A stretch of DNA of 64,000 bases from TMED88 sp964515335 (GTDB lineage: Bacteria > Myxococcota_A > UBA9160 > UBA4427), in assembly GCA_964515335.1 (NCBI GenBank), contig CAZETS010000020.1, positions 1 to 64,000 on the forward strand. Reading direction: 5' to 3'. The notes below the pieces were generated by a model. The model saw only the letters and a list, made by a program, of their open reading frames with translations, ran no database searches and was not told where the DNA came from. Below, piece by piece: positions 1 through 8,678 of this stretch. The first letter of the stretch is position 1, and each line of letters opens with the position of its first letter. The position numbers and the translations under genes were made by a program.

Positions 1-16
1 GCTTTGGCTGCATAAG

Positions 17-133
17 GGCCGGGCTCACTGGCCGGGCTCACGGTTGCGGTGCTGGGTGGGTTCGGGGGTCCGGGGTGTGCGGCCGGGCTCGTTGGCCGGG
101 CTCGCGGTTGCGGTGCTGGAATTCGGGGGTCCG
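17..133. repeat. Imperfect 64-base-period direct repeat in G-rich leader
   Basis: A segment at 17-72 recurs at 81-133. Both copies begin GGCCGGGCTC and continue through CGGTTGCGGTGCTGG and TTCGGGGGTCCG, with a few substitutions and a small indel. A third partial copy starts near 143. The plus strand of the whole 1-237 stretch is strongly G-rich, and I see no convincing gene in it. The apparent ORFs here look like by-products of the repeat. It may be a leader or a degenerate repeat before the nnr gene. Function is unknown. Confidence 0.6.
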
Positions 134-237
134 CGGGCGCCCGGCCGGGCTGCTGGGTGGGTTCGGGGGGTCGGGGTTGGGCGGGGTGGGGTGGTAGAAT
201 TGTTGGTGGGGTTTGGTTGGAGTGGGGGGCGACGCGG

Positions 238-1875
238 GTGACGGCAGGGGGCTGGTCGCTGGTCGGCGCTCGGAGCATGCAGGCGCTCGATCGCCACACC
301 ATCGACGACCTCGGTGTTCCCGGCGAGGTGCTGATGGAGAGCGCCGGCCGTGCCGTGCTCGACCTGCTGCTCGAGTGCCAGGGTGACGCGCTCGCAGCGG
401 GGGCCGGCGAAGCGCTGATCGTCTGCGGTCCCGGCAACAACGGCGGCGACGGGCTGGTGGTCGCGCGCCATCTCGCGCAGCTAGGGCTGCCCGTGCGCGT
501 CGCACTGCTCGGTGACCCCGGCGCAATGCGGGGCGATGCGGCGGCCAACCTGGCGCGCGCCCGGGCGGTCGGCGTGCCGATCGAGGGCGCGGACGCGGCC
601 TTGCCGGCGCGGGGTGTCGTGGTCGACGCGATCTTCGGCACCGGGCTCGCGCGCGAGGTCGCGGGCCCGGCGGCCGAGTGGATCGAGCGGATCGTGCGCG
701 CGCGCGATGACGGCGGCGTGGCGGTCGTCTCGGTCGATCTGCCCTCGGGCATCGACGCCGACACCGGACAGGTGCTCGGCTGCGCGGTCAGCGCGGACCA
801 GACGGTGACGATCGGCAGCCCGAAGGTCGGGCTCGCCCTCGAGCCGGGGCGCATGCTGGCCGGTGACGTCTTCGTAGCGCGCATCGGAATCGCCGACCGC
901 TTGCCCGGCGAGCCCGATCAGGAGGGCGCTGCGGCCGTCCAGCTGTGGACCGGCGAGACGCTGGCCGAGCAGCTGCCCGACCGCGGGCGGGCCAGCCACA
1001 AGGGCAGCTTCGGACACGTGCTCGTGGTGGCGGCATCCGAGGGCAAGACGGGTGCGGCCGCCCTCGCTGCGACCGGTGCGGTGCGAGCCGGCGCCGGCCT
1101 CGTCACGATCGCCTGCCCACGCGGCCTGAACGACGTGCTCGAGATGAAGTGCACCGAGGCGATGACCGTGCCCGTGGACGAGACCGGGGACCGCGGCCTG
1201 GCCGAGTCGGCGCTCGGCGAGATCGTCGCTCTCGCCGAGGAGCGCGACGTCGTGGCCCTCGGGCCGGGCATCGGCCAGGCCGCCGGCACGCAGGCCCTGG
1301 TGCGCCGGCTGGCCGCGAAGGTGGGGGTGCCCCTCGTGATCGATGCCGACGGGCTGAACGCCTTCGTGCGTGACGTACGCACGCTGTCGGCGCGGCCCGC
1401 GGCCACCGTGCTCACACCGCATCCCGGCGAAGCGGCGCGCCTGCTGGGCAGCTCGGCGAGCGAGGTCAACGCGGACCGCGTGGGGGCGGCGCGCGAGCTG
1501 GCGCTGCAGACCGGGGCGGTCGTGGCGCTGAAGGGCGCGGCCAGCGTGTGCGCCGAGCCCGGAGGCCGCGTGGTCGTCAATCCGACCGGTGGGCCGAACC
1601 TCGCGACCGGCGGCACCGGCGACGTGCTCACGGGCATCGTGGCCGCGCTGATCGGGCAGGGGCTCGCGCCCTTCGCGGCGGCGGCTACGGCGGTCTGGTG
1701 GCACGGACGGGCGGGGGACGTGCTGGCCGCCCGGCACGGCGGGGCCGGAACGATGGCCCACGAGATCGCGGCCGCGCTGCCTGCGGTGGCCCGGGCGATC
1801 CGGGAGGAGGGAGACAGTGGCCGACGCAGCGGTCCTCGCGGAACGCGCACTCTGCTTCCGTTCCCGGGCGCCTGA
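238..1875 (+). CDS. nnr: Bifunctional NAD(P)HX epimerase / ADP-dependent NAD(P)HX dehydratase
   Basis: Repairs hydrated NADH and NADPH in the cytoplasm: the N-terminal YjeF domain epimerises the hydrate and the C-terminal ribokinase-like domain dehydrates it. The N-domain (residues about 10-215) carries CGPGNNGGDGLV. The C-domain (about 230-520) carries KGSFGHVLVV and ends with GGTGDVLTG, in which D462 is the expected catalytic Asp. I chose GTG 238 (about 545 aa) because family homology begins at once with SMQALDR; the open frame runs further upstream but only through repeat sequence. The last 59 bases overlap tsaE, so the two genes are probably translationally coupled. The nnr-tsaE pairing is common in bacteria. 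Confidence 0.93.
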   Translation: MTAGGWSLVGARSMQALDRHTIDDLGVPGEVLMESAGRAVLDLLLECQGDALAAGAGEALIVCGPGNNGGDGLVVARHLAQLGLPVRVALLGDPGAMRGDAAANLARARAVGVPIEGADAALPARGVVVDAIFGTGLAREVAGPAAEWIERIVRARDDGGVAVVSVDLPSGIDADTGQVLGCAVSADQTVTIGSPKVGLALEPGRMLAGDVFVARIGIADRLPGEPDQEGAAAVQLWTGETLAEQLPDRGRASHKGSFGHVLVVAASEGKTGAAALAATGAVRAGAGLVTIACPRGLNDVLEMKCTEAMTVPVDETGDRGLAESALGEIVALAEERDVVALGPGIGQAAGTQALVRRLAAKVGVPLVIDADGLNAFVRDVRTLSARPAATVLTPHPGEAARLLGSSASEVNADRVGAARELALQTGAVVALKGAASVCAEPGGRVVVNPTGGPNLATGGTGDVLTGIVAALIGQGLAPFAAAATAVWWHGRAGDVLAARHGGAGTMAHEIAAALPAVARAIREEGDSGRRSGPRGTRTLLPFPGA

Positions 1876-2347
1876 AGCGACGCGTCGCGCCGCTGCCGGG
1901 CTGGCCCGGGCGTGGCTCGCGACGAGCGGGGGAGCGGGTCTGGTGGTGAGCCTCAGCGGGCCGCTCGGTGCGGGCAAGACCGTGTTCGTGAAGGGCCTCG
2001 CCGACGGCGTCGGCGTCGACGCCGGGCTGGTCTCGAGTCCGACCTTCGTGCTCGCCAACGAGTACCCGGCGCCCGACGGTGTGGAGCTCCACCACGTCGA
2101 CTTCTACCGCATCGAGCAGGCCGTCGAGCTCGAGGAGATGGGCTTCTTCGATTTGATGGCGGCGGGCGCGCTGCTCGCCGTCGAGTGGGGCGAGCGCTTC
2201 GAGCACGCGCTGCCGCGTGAGCGCATCGACGTGTCGATCGCGCCCGAGGGCGAGAGCGAGCGGCAGCTCGACGTGGTCGCCCGCGGAGATCTGGCCGGCG
2301 CGGTGCTCGCCAGCTGGCAGGACGCGGATGACGTGCGCGGCGAGTAG
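1817..2347 (+). CDS. tsaE: tRNA threonylcarbamoyladenosine (t6A) biosynthesis ATPase TsaE
   Basis: Small P-loop ATPase that drives the TsaB-TsaD complex making t6A at position 37 of ANN-decoding tRNAs. The Walker A motif GPLGAGKT is at residues 48-55. It is followed by the family-typical SSPTFVLANEY and HHVDFYRI segments and AVEWGER near the C-terminus. The start is GTG 1817, preceded by a good GGGAGGAGGG ribosome site. The gene begins inside the end of nnr in another frame. At 176 aa it is slightly longer than the usual 150-165 aa, because of an N-terminal extension. Confidence 0.93.
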   Translation: MADAAVLAERALCFRSRAPEATRRAAAGLARAWLATSGGAGLVVSLSGPLGAGKTVFVKGLADGVGVDAGLVSSPTFVLANEYPAPDGVELHHVDFYRIEQAVELEEMGFFDLMAAGALLAVEWGERFEHALPRERIDVSIAPEGESERQLDVVARGDLAGAVLASWQDADDVRGE

Positions 2348-2462
2348 CGCGCTTTGCGCGCGGCCGGCGTCTGGCGACGGCAGGAATTCGTCGACGGGCT
2401 GCTAGAGTCCCCGCCCGCGGCGGCCCACGCCCCGCACTGCGATTCATCCGGAGCAGCGCGCG

Positions 2463-3677
2463 ATGGCGCTCATCGTCCAGAAGTTCGGCGGCACCAGCGT
2501 CGGCGACGTCGACCGCATCAAGAACGTCGCGCGCCGTGTCGTGGCCAGCCGCGAGGCGGGCCACGACGTGGTGGTCTGCGTGTCCGCCATGTCAGGAGAG
2601 ACCAACGGGCTGGTCGCTCTCGCCGAAGCGGTCAGTGACGGCGGCGAGCCCGATCCGCGCGAGTACGACGTGCTGGTCTCGACCGGCGAGCAGAAGACCA
2701 TCGCGCTGCTCTCGATGGCGATCCAGCAGCTCGGCCACGCCGCGCGCTCGTTCACCGGCGCACAGATGGGCATGCGCACCGACTCGGCCCACACCCGGGC
2801 GCGCATCCGCGGGATCGACAGCGAGGCGCTGCGCGGCGTGCTCCAGCAGGGCAGCGTGTGCGTGATCGCCGGCTTCCAGGGCGTGGACGACGACGGCAAC
2901 ATCACCACGCTCGGCCGTGGCGGCTCGGACACCTCGGCGGTCGCGGTGGCTTGCGCCCTGCAGGCGGACGTGTGCGAGATCTACACCGACGTCGACGGCG
3001 TCTACACCGCCGACCCGCGCATCGTGGCCGAAGCGCGGCGCCTCGATCGCATCTCGTTCGAGGAGATGCTCGAGCTCGCCAGCGTGGGCGCGAAGGTGCT
3101 GCAGATCCGCTCGGTGAAGTTCGCCATGCGGTACGGCGTGCCGATCCACGTGCGATCGAGCTTTACCCCGGACGAGGGAACCTGGGTGGTTCCCGAGGAG
3201 GACGTCATGGAGCGGCTGGTGGTCTCGGGGGTCACCTGCAACACCAACGAGGCGAAGATCCGCGTGCCGAGCGTGCCCGACCAACCGGGCATCGCGGCGA
3301 AGCTGTTCACGCCGCTTGCCGACGCCGGCATCGTGGTCGACATGATCATCCAGAACCTCTCGCGAGAGGGGACGACGGACCTGACCTGCACGGTGCCCCG
3401 GGGCGACTACACGCAGGCCCTCGACCTCGCCAAGCAGGCCGGCGCCGCAATGGGCTGTGATCGGGTCGAAGGCGACGACGACATCGCGAAGCTCTCGATC
3501 GTGGGCCTCGGCATGAAGGACCACGCCGGCGTGGCGACGAAGATGTTCAAGGTGCTCGCCGAGGAAGGCATCAATATCCAGATGATCAGCACCAGCGAGA
3601 TCAAGGTGTCTGTGGTCATCGAGGAGAAGTACGCCGAACTCGCCGTGCGCGCCCTGCACGCGGCCTTCATCGAGTAG
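2463..3677 (+). CDS. lysC: Aspartate kinase
   Basis: Phosphorylates aspartate in the first step of the lysine, threonine, methionine and diaminopimelate pathway. The 404-aa chain opens with the kinase signature KFGGTSVG (residues 7-14). It contains GRGGSDTSAVA and the DVDGVYTADPRI segment, and ends in two ACT domains (about residues 265-404) that usually bind lysine and threonine for feedback inhibition. The length matches monofunctional aspartokinases of the LysC alpha type. The ATG has only a weak GGAG 11 bases upstream. It is separated from tsaE by 115 bases and is probably transcribed on its own. No lysine riboswitch is visible. Confidence 0.95.
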   Translation: MALIVQKFGGTSVGDVDRIKNVARRVVASREAGHDVVVCVSAMSGETNGLVALAEAVSDGGEPDPREYDVLVSTGEQKTIALLSMAIQQLGHAARSFTGAQMGMRTDSAHTRARIRGIDSEALRGVLQQGSVCVIAGFQGVDDDGNITTLGRGGSDTSAVAVACALQADVCEIYTDVDGVYTADPRIVAEARRLDRISFEEMLELASVGAKVLQIRSVKFAMRYGVPIHVRSSFTPDEGTWVVPEEDVMERLVVSGVTCNTNEAKIRVPSVPDQPGIAAKLFTPLADAGIVVDMIIQNLSREGTTDLTCTVPRGDYTQALDLAKQAGAAMGCDRVEGDDDIAKLSIVGLGMKDHAGVATKMFKVLAEEGINIQMISTSEIKVSVVIEEKYAELAVRALHAAFIE

Positions 3678-3739
3678 GACGCGGAGGCAAGCTAGGCGCC
3701 CGGGCCTTCGCCCCCTCGGTCCCGAAGATCGAGCCTGAC

Positions 3740-4207
3740 ATGCTGGAGGAGCGGCGCGCACGGCCGGCGACCGCGGGCTACGCGCTGGTGCTCGTGCTGT
3801 GCGGGCTGGCGTGGCCCGAGGCGCGGCAGGCTGAATCATCCGGCTCCGGCTCCGGCTGCGCGGCCGGCTGGGTCGAGGCCGAGTCGCACGCGGGCGCCAG
3901 CACACGCCTGGCCTGCGGCGGGGGCGCGCACCGAGGCGCGCCGGTGCGAGGTCCGGCGCGGCTGCTCGTCGGCCTGCCGATCGAGGTCAATCGCGCCTCG
4001 GCGGCGACCCTCGAGGTGCTGCCGGGAATCGGGCCCCGCCGTGCCGCGGCGATCGTGGCGGAGCGTTGCCGCCGGCCCTTCGAGCGGCTCGCCGACCTGC
4101 AGCGCGTGCACGGCATCGGTGCGCGCACCGCCTGGCGGCTCCGCGGCTGGGCGGCCCCGGGCACGGCTGCGCCGGATCGCTGCCGGACGCCTACACTGCC
4201 GCCGTGA
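3740..4207 (+). CDS. ComEA-like helix-hairpin-helix DNA-binding protein
   Basis: A 155-aa protein. A hydrophobic stretch at residues 14-27 looks like a signal or anchor segment. A Gly/Ser-rich linker follows, and then a ComEA-type double helix-hairpin-helix: the VNRASAATLEVLPGIGPRRA segment and a second LQRVHGIGARTA hairpin. In the ComEA family this module binds double-stranded DNA outside the membrane during natural uptake. No other competence gene is near, so the role here is inferred from the fold alone. The stop overlaps the start of the next gene by 4 bases (GTGA). Confidence 0.75.
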   Translation: MLEERRARPATAGYALVLVLCGLAWPEARQAESSGSGSGCAAGWVEAESHAGASTRLACGGGAHRGAPVRGPARLLVGLPIEVNRASAATLEVLPGIGPRRAAAIVAERCRRPFERLADLQRVHGIGARTAWRLRGWAAPGTAAPDRCRTPTLPP

Positions 4208-5631
4208 GCGACTTCATCGGAGACCGCGCCGCGGCGCGCGAGGAGCCGGGGCTGATCGAACGGGCGCGCCGCTTCGTGACGGAGGACGTCTGGCACATCG
4301 ATCTGCGTCCGCGGACCGTTACGGCGTCGGCCGTGCGGCTGCTCCAGCTGGGGGTGTTGATCGCCCGCGGCTTCGTCCAGGACGAGCTGCTCACGAAGGC
4401 AAGCGCGCTCACCTACGTGACCACGCTCTCCCTGATGCCGCTGCTCGTGGTGATGGTGGCCCTGATCAGCCTGGTCGGCGGGCAGCAGACGATCATCGAC
4501 TACGCGGTCGACCAGCTCACCGCCGTCAGTCCGGACGCGCGCGGTCTGATCCTCGATCGTCTGAAGGACGTGAGGATCGGCAGCCTCGGCAGCCTCGGCG
4601 GCAGCCTGTTGCTGGTGACCGCGATCCTCACGCTGCGCCATCTCGAGGCCACGCTGAATGGCATCTGGGGCGTCCGCCAGGGTCGCAGCTGGATGCGCCG
4701 ATTCGCCGACTATCTGGCCGTGCTCGTCGTCGCACCCGTGCTGACCGCCGCCGCGGTCTCGCTGGCCACCGGGCTGCAGAGCGGGCGCCTCTTCGGCGAG
4801 CTGCTCGAGGTGCAGGCCTTCGCGACCTTCTACGACTCGAGCCTCCGCTTCCTGCCGCAGCTGCTGCTCGTCGTGGCGTTCACCTTTCTCTACTGGTTCT
4901 TCCCCAACACCCGGGTGCGGCCGCTCTCTGCGCTGCTCGGCGGCGTGGTGGCCACGCTGCTCTTCTCCGGCGCCCGCTTCGCGTACGTCGATCTCAGTGT
5001 CGGCGCGGCGCGCTACAGCGTTCTCTTCGGCGGCATGGTGGCGCTGCCGCTGATCCTGGCGTGGCTCTACGTCTGCTGGGCGGTCGTTCTGCTCGGCGCC
5101 GAGGTGGCGTTCGCCCACCAGAACCTGGCCCACTATCGGCGCGAGCTGCGCGGTCAGGCGCCGGGGCTCGCCGAGCGCGAGGCGGTGGCCCTGCAGGTCG
5201 CCCTGGCGATCGCGCGGGCCTTCGTGGGCCGGACGCCGCCGCCCGAGGCGGCCGCACTCTCGGAGGCGCTCGACATTCCGGTGCGCGCGATCCGCGACAT
5301 GCTGGAGTCGCTCGAGGGCGCGGGCATCATCGTGCAGTGCGCGGGCGAGGACCTCGAGGAGGCCTACGTGCCGGGCCGTCCGATCCACGACATCACGGTG
5401 AGCGACGTCCTGAAGGCGGCCAGGGGCGACCGCCGCGTGCGGGCCGCGCCCGCTCTGCTCGAGTCGGCCGAGGCGCCGGAGGGCCGCGCCGCCTCCGCCG
5501 GGACGATCGACGCCGCCGTCGCGCGCGTGCTGGGCGATCTCGATCGCGCGCTGGGCAGCGTCGGCGATGCCCACACGCTGGCCGATCTGCTCGGATCGCC
5601 GCGGGCCACGAGCGAGCCGGCGAGGGCCTAG
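4204..5631 (+). CDS. YihY/BrkB-family membrane protein with C-terminal winged-helix-like domain
   Basis: The 475-aa product has a six-helix YihY/UPF0761 membrane core (residues about 35-310), with the characteristic SALTYVTTLSLMPLLVV segment near the first helix. The cytoplasmic tail of about 165 aa includes EALDIPVRAIRDMLESLEGAGII, which looks like a winged helix. Such tails occur in many YihY proteins. The molecular function of the family is not established; the old ribonuclease BN assignment was withdrawn. GTG 4204 overlaps the previous stop (GTGA). Starts further upstream in the same frame lie entirely inside the preceding gene and were not used. Confidence 0.85.
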   Translation: MSDFIGDRAAAREEPGLIERARRFVTEDVWHIDLRPRTVTASAVRLLQLGVLIARGFVQDELLTKASALTYVTTLSLMPLLVVMVALISLVGGQQTIIDYAVDQLTAVSPDARGLILDRLKDVRIGSLGSLGGSLLLVTAILTLRHLEATLNGIWGVRQGRSWMRRFADYLAVLVVAPVLTAAAVSLATGLQSGRLFGELLEVQAFATFYDSSLRFLPQLLLVVAFTFLYWFFPNTRVRPLSALLGGVVATLLFSGARFAYVDLSVGAARYSVLFGGMVALPLILAWLYVCWAVVLLGAEVAFAHQNLAHYRRELRGQAPGLAEREAVALQVALAIARAFVGRTPPPEAAALSEALDIPVRAIRDMLESLEGAGIIVQCAGEDLEEAYVPGRPIHDITVSDVLKAARGDRRVRAAPALLESAEAPEGRAASAGTIDAAVARVLGDLDRALGSVGDAHTLADLLGSPRATSEPARA

Positions 5632-5632
5632 T

Positions 5633-6796
5633 GTGAGCAGCCACGGCCGCATCTACCTCGACCACAACGCCACCACGCCGCTCCACCAATCCGTCGTCGA
5701 GGCGATGTCGCGTGTACTCGCCGAGCAGCCGGGCAACCCCTCCAGCACCCACGGCGAAGGCGCGGCCGCGCGCCGGCTCGTGGGCCGGGCGCGCGAGCAG
5801 GTTGCGGCGTGTCTCGGTACGCATCCGGGCGCGATCGCGTTCACCAGTGGCGCCACCGAGGCGAACAACAGCGTGCTGCTCGCGTTGCGTGACAGCGCGC
5901 ACGGCGGCCCCCGCCGACGCCTCGTCACCTCGACGGTCGAGCACCCGTCGGTCCGCGCTCCCGCCGAGTGGCTCGAGAAGTCCGGGGTGCCGGTGATCCG
6001 CGTGCCGGTCGATCGCGACGGGCTCCTCGATCCCGACGAGGTGATCGCGGCGGCGGGTGACGATGCCGCGTTGGTGTCGCTGATCTGGGCCAACAACGAG
6101 ACCGGCGTCGTGCAGCCGATCGAAGCCATCGCCGAGGCGCTCGCCGAGCGCGGCGTACCGCTCCACGTCGACGCCACCCAGGCCGTCGGCAAGTGGCCGA
6201 TCGCCCTCTCCGGGCTTCCGATCGACTACCTCTCGAGCTCGGCCCACAAGCTGAACGGCCCGAAGGGCGTCGGCTGTCTCGTGGCCCGCTCGGGCGCACC
6301 GGTGACGCCCTGGCTGCTCGGCGGCGGTCAGGAGCGCGGTCTTCGCGGAGGCACGGAGAACGTGGCGGGCATCGTGGGCTTCGGCGAGGCGTGCGAGCGG
6401 GCGCAGCTCGAGCAGGACGAGCGGCTGCAGGGCTTCGCGTCGCTGCGCGACCGGCTCTGGGCGGGTCTCGTGGAGGCGATTCCGCGCGTCCGTCGCAACG
6501 GCGCGGAGGGTGCCCTGCTGCCCAACACGCTGAACGTCGAGATCGAGGGCACGGCGGGAGACGTGCTCGTCGAGGCGCTCGACCTCGAGGGCCTCTCGGT
6601 GTCGGCCGGTGCGGCCTGTCATTCGGGGTCGGTCTCGCCCTCGCACGTGCTGATCGCGATGGGTCGCAGCGTCGACCAGGCGCGGGCGAGCCTGCGGCTC
6701 TCGGTCGGCCTGGGCAACGACGCCGCGCAGATCGACCGGGCCGTGGCGCTGCTCGCGGGGCTCGCCGAGCGGGCCCGGGACGGCGGGCCGGCGTGA
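5633..6796 (+). CDS. iscS: Cysteine desulfurase (IscS/NifS family)
   Basis: PLP enzyme that takes sulfur from cysteine and passes it as a persulfide to Fe-S assembly or tRNA thiolation. The start region reads IYLDHNATTPLH. The PLP lysine is K206 in SSSAHKLNGPKG, and the persulfide cysteine is C329 in GAACHSGS. The chain of 387 aa is of usual length. The GTG start is at 5633, one base after the previous stop. Its stop overlaps mnmA (GTGA), so the most likely partner is MnmA, which needs this sulfur for 2-thiouridine. No iscU, iscA or iscR lies nearby, which supports a tRNA-thiolation role over general Fe-S assembly (inference). Confidence 0.93.
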   Translation: MSSHGRIYLDHNATTPLHQSVVEAMSRVLAEQPGNPSSTHGEGAAARRLVGRAREQVAACLGTHPGAIAFTSGATEANNSVLLALRDSAHGGPRRRLVTSTVEHPSVRAPAEWLEKSGVPVIRVPVDRDGLLDPDEVIAAAGDDAALVSLIWANNETGVVQPIEAIAEALAERGVPLHVDATQAVGKWPIALSGLPIDYLSSSAHKLNGPKGVGCLVARSGAPVTPWLLGGGQERGLRGGTENVAGIVGFGEACERAQLEQDERLQGFASLRDRLWAGLVEAIPRVRRNGAEGALLPNTLNVEIEGTAGDVLVEALDLEGLSVSAGAACHSGSVSPSHVLIAMGRSVDQARASLRLSVGLGNDAAQIDRAVALLAGLAERARDGGPA

Positions 6797-7923
6797 CCAC
6801 GGCCCCTGCCGGCTCGCGCATCGTCGTCGCCATGTCGGGTGGCGTCGACTCGTCGGTTGCCGCCGCGCTGCTCGTCGAGGCGGGCCACGAGGTGGTGGGC
6901 ATCACCCTGCACCTGGCCGGCGAGAGCTCGCGCTGCTGCTCGCTCGAAGACGCCGAGGACGCGCGCGCCGTCGCCGACGGCCTGGGCATCCGCTTCTACG
7001 TGGCGAACTACACCGAGCCGTTCCGCAAGGAGGTCATCGAGGCGTTCGCCGACGCCTACCTGGCCGGTCGCACGCCGATTCCCTGCATGGCCTGCAACAA
7101 GCGCTTCAAGTTCGACTTCCTGATGGATCGCGCGCGAGTGCTCGGCGCCGAGGCCGTGGCAACGGGCCACTACGCCCGGGTCGAGCGCGACGCCGATACC
7201 GGCCGCTTCGTGCTGAGGCGTCCGGCGGACCGCAACAAGGACCAGACCTACTTCCTCTTTCAGCTCGATCAGGAGCAGCTCGCCCGCACGCGCTTCCCGC
7301 TCGGCGAGCTCGACAAGACCGCGGTGCGCGAGCACGCGCGTCGCCTCGGGCTGGCCACCGCGGACAAGCGCGAGAGCCAGGAGATCTGCTTCGTGCCGGA
7401 CGGCGACTACGCGCGCGTGGTCGAGACGATCCGTCCGGAGGCGCGCGAGCGCGAGGGCGAGATCGTCGACGCCAGCGGGCGCGTGCTCGGTCGGCATGCG
7501 GGCGTTCACCGCTTCACGATCGGGCAGCGGCATGGGCTTGGCTTGCAGGCCGGCCGACGCCTCTACGTGACGCACATCGACGCGGCCGGGCGCCGGGTGG
7601 TGGTTGGCGAGGCGTCCGACCTCGACACGCCGTCGATGCTCGTGGAAGCGGTGAGCTGGATCGACGGCCAGCCGCCTGCCGGGCCCGTGCGCGCTCGTGT
7701 GCAGGTGCGGTACAGGCACGCCGGTGCGCTCGCGCGCGTGACGCCGTTGGCCGACGGACGGGCGCGCGTCGATTTCATCGAGCCGGTGCGTGCCGTGGCG
7801 CCGGGGCAGGCCGCCGTCTTCTACGAGCCCGACGCGGAGGCCTTCGAGCGGGTGCTCGGTGGTGGCTGGATCGCCGAGCGCTCCGCCGGGGCGGGGGACT
7901 GCGCGGAGACGATCGGCGGATGA
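6793..7923 (+). CDS. mnmA: tRNA-specific 2-thiouridylase
   Basis: Makes 2-thiouridine at the wobble U34 of Lys, Glu and Gln tRNAs, using ATP and persulfide sulfur. The PP-loop SGGVDSS is at residues 15-21. The two catalytic cysteines are C98 or C101 (the CMACN motif) and C199 (EICFVPDGDY). The C-terminal beta-barrel region contains FTIGQRHGLG. The 376-aa length is normal. It is coupled to the upstream cysteine desulfurase and to downstream rnc by 4-base overlaps. GTG 6793 was chosen over upstream in-frame starts because those sit deep inside the desulfurase gene. Confidence 0.96.
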   Translation: MTTAPAGSRIVVAMSGGVDSSVAAALLVEAGHEVVGITLHLAGESSRCCSLEDAEDARAVADGLGIRFYVANYTEPFRKEVIEAFADAYLAGRTPIPCMACNKRFKFDFLMDRARVLGAEAVATGHYARVERDADTGRFVLRRPADRNKDQTYFLFQLDQEQLARTRFPLGELDKTAVREHARRLGLATADKRESQEICFVPDGDYARVVETIRPEAREREGEIVDASGRVLGRHAGVHRFTIGQRHGLGLQAGRRLYVTHIDAAGRRVVVGEASDLDTPSMLVEAVSWIDGQPPAGPVRARVQVRYRHAGALARVTPLADGRARVDFIEPVRAVAPGQAAVFYEPDAEAFERVLGGGWIAERSAGAGDCAETIGG

Positions 7924-8678
7924 CGGGCGAGGCCGAGGAGACCACGTGGCCTCCCCTCGAGCGGCTCGAGGAGGCCCTCGGTCACCGCTTCGAGGAGCGC
8001 GGGCTGCTCGAGGAGGCGCTGCGCCACGCCTCCTATGCGAACGAGCACGAGGGCATGCGCAGCAACGACCGGCTCGAGTTCCTGGGCGACGCGGTGGTGG
8101 GGCTGGTGGTCGCCCAGCTGCTCTTCGAGGCGAACACCGAGTGGGACGAGGGTGAGCTGACGCGCGGTCTGCATCGCATCGTGGATCGCCGGGGGCTCTC
8201 GGAGATGGCGCGGCGTCTCGACATCGCCCCGCATCTGCGGCTCGGCGTGACCGAGCGGCACTCCGGGGGCGAGGAGAAGGACTCGATCCTGGCCGACGCC
8301 ATGGAGGCGCTGATCGGCGCGATCTTCCTCGAGGCGGGGCTCGATCCGGTCCGCGCGCTGGTGCGCCGCGAGTTCACGGCCTGGGTCGAGTCGGGCTCGA
8401 CGGTCGTTCCCCGCGATCCCAAGACGCGTTTCCAGGAGCTGGTGATGGCCCGCCACGGCGAATTCCCGAGCTACACGCTGCTGCGTGACAGCGGCGTGGA
8501 GGGCGACGACGAGCGCTTCACCGTGGCGGCGATCGCGCTCGGCGAGTCGCTCGCGCAGGGGGTCGGCCGCAGCAAGCAGGCCGCCGAGTTCGCGGCGGCC
8601 GAGCGCGCCCTCGAGGCCCTCGCCGCCGCCGCAGCGACGGACGCGGCGTCGGCGAGCGCCGGCGGCGACGATGGCTGA
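7920..8678 (+). CDS. rnc: Ribonuclease III
   Basis: Double-strand-specific endoribonuclease for rRNA precursor and antisense-duplex processing. The catalytic signature NDRLEFLGDAV lies at residues 49-59, with the expected metal ligands E53 and D57. A second acidic cluster occurs in DSILADAMEALIGAIF. A double-stranded-RNA-binding domain occupies about residues 165-235, from DPKTRFQELV to the QAAEFAAAERAL helix. The product is 252 aa. The start ATG overlaps the mnmA stop (ATGA), and its own end overlaps era by 8 bases. The rnc-era pair is a conserved bacterial arrangement. Confidence 0.96.
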   Translation: MTGEAEETTWPPLERLEEALGHRFEERGLLEEALRHASYANEHEGMRSNDRLEFLGDAVVGLVVAQLLFEANTEWDEGELTRGLHRIVDRRGLSEMARRLDIAPHLRLGVTERHSGGEEKDSILADAMEALIGAIFLEAGLDPVRALVRREFTAWVESGSTVVPRDPKTRFQELVMARHGEFPSYTLLRDSGVEGDDERFTVAAIALGESLAQGVGRSKQAAEFAAAERALEALAAAAATDAASASAGGDDG

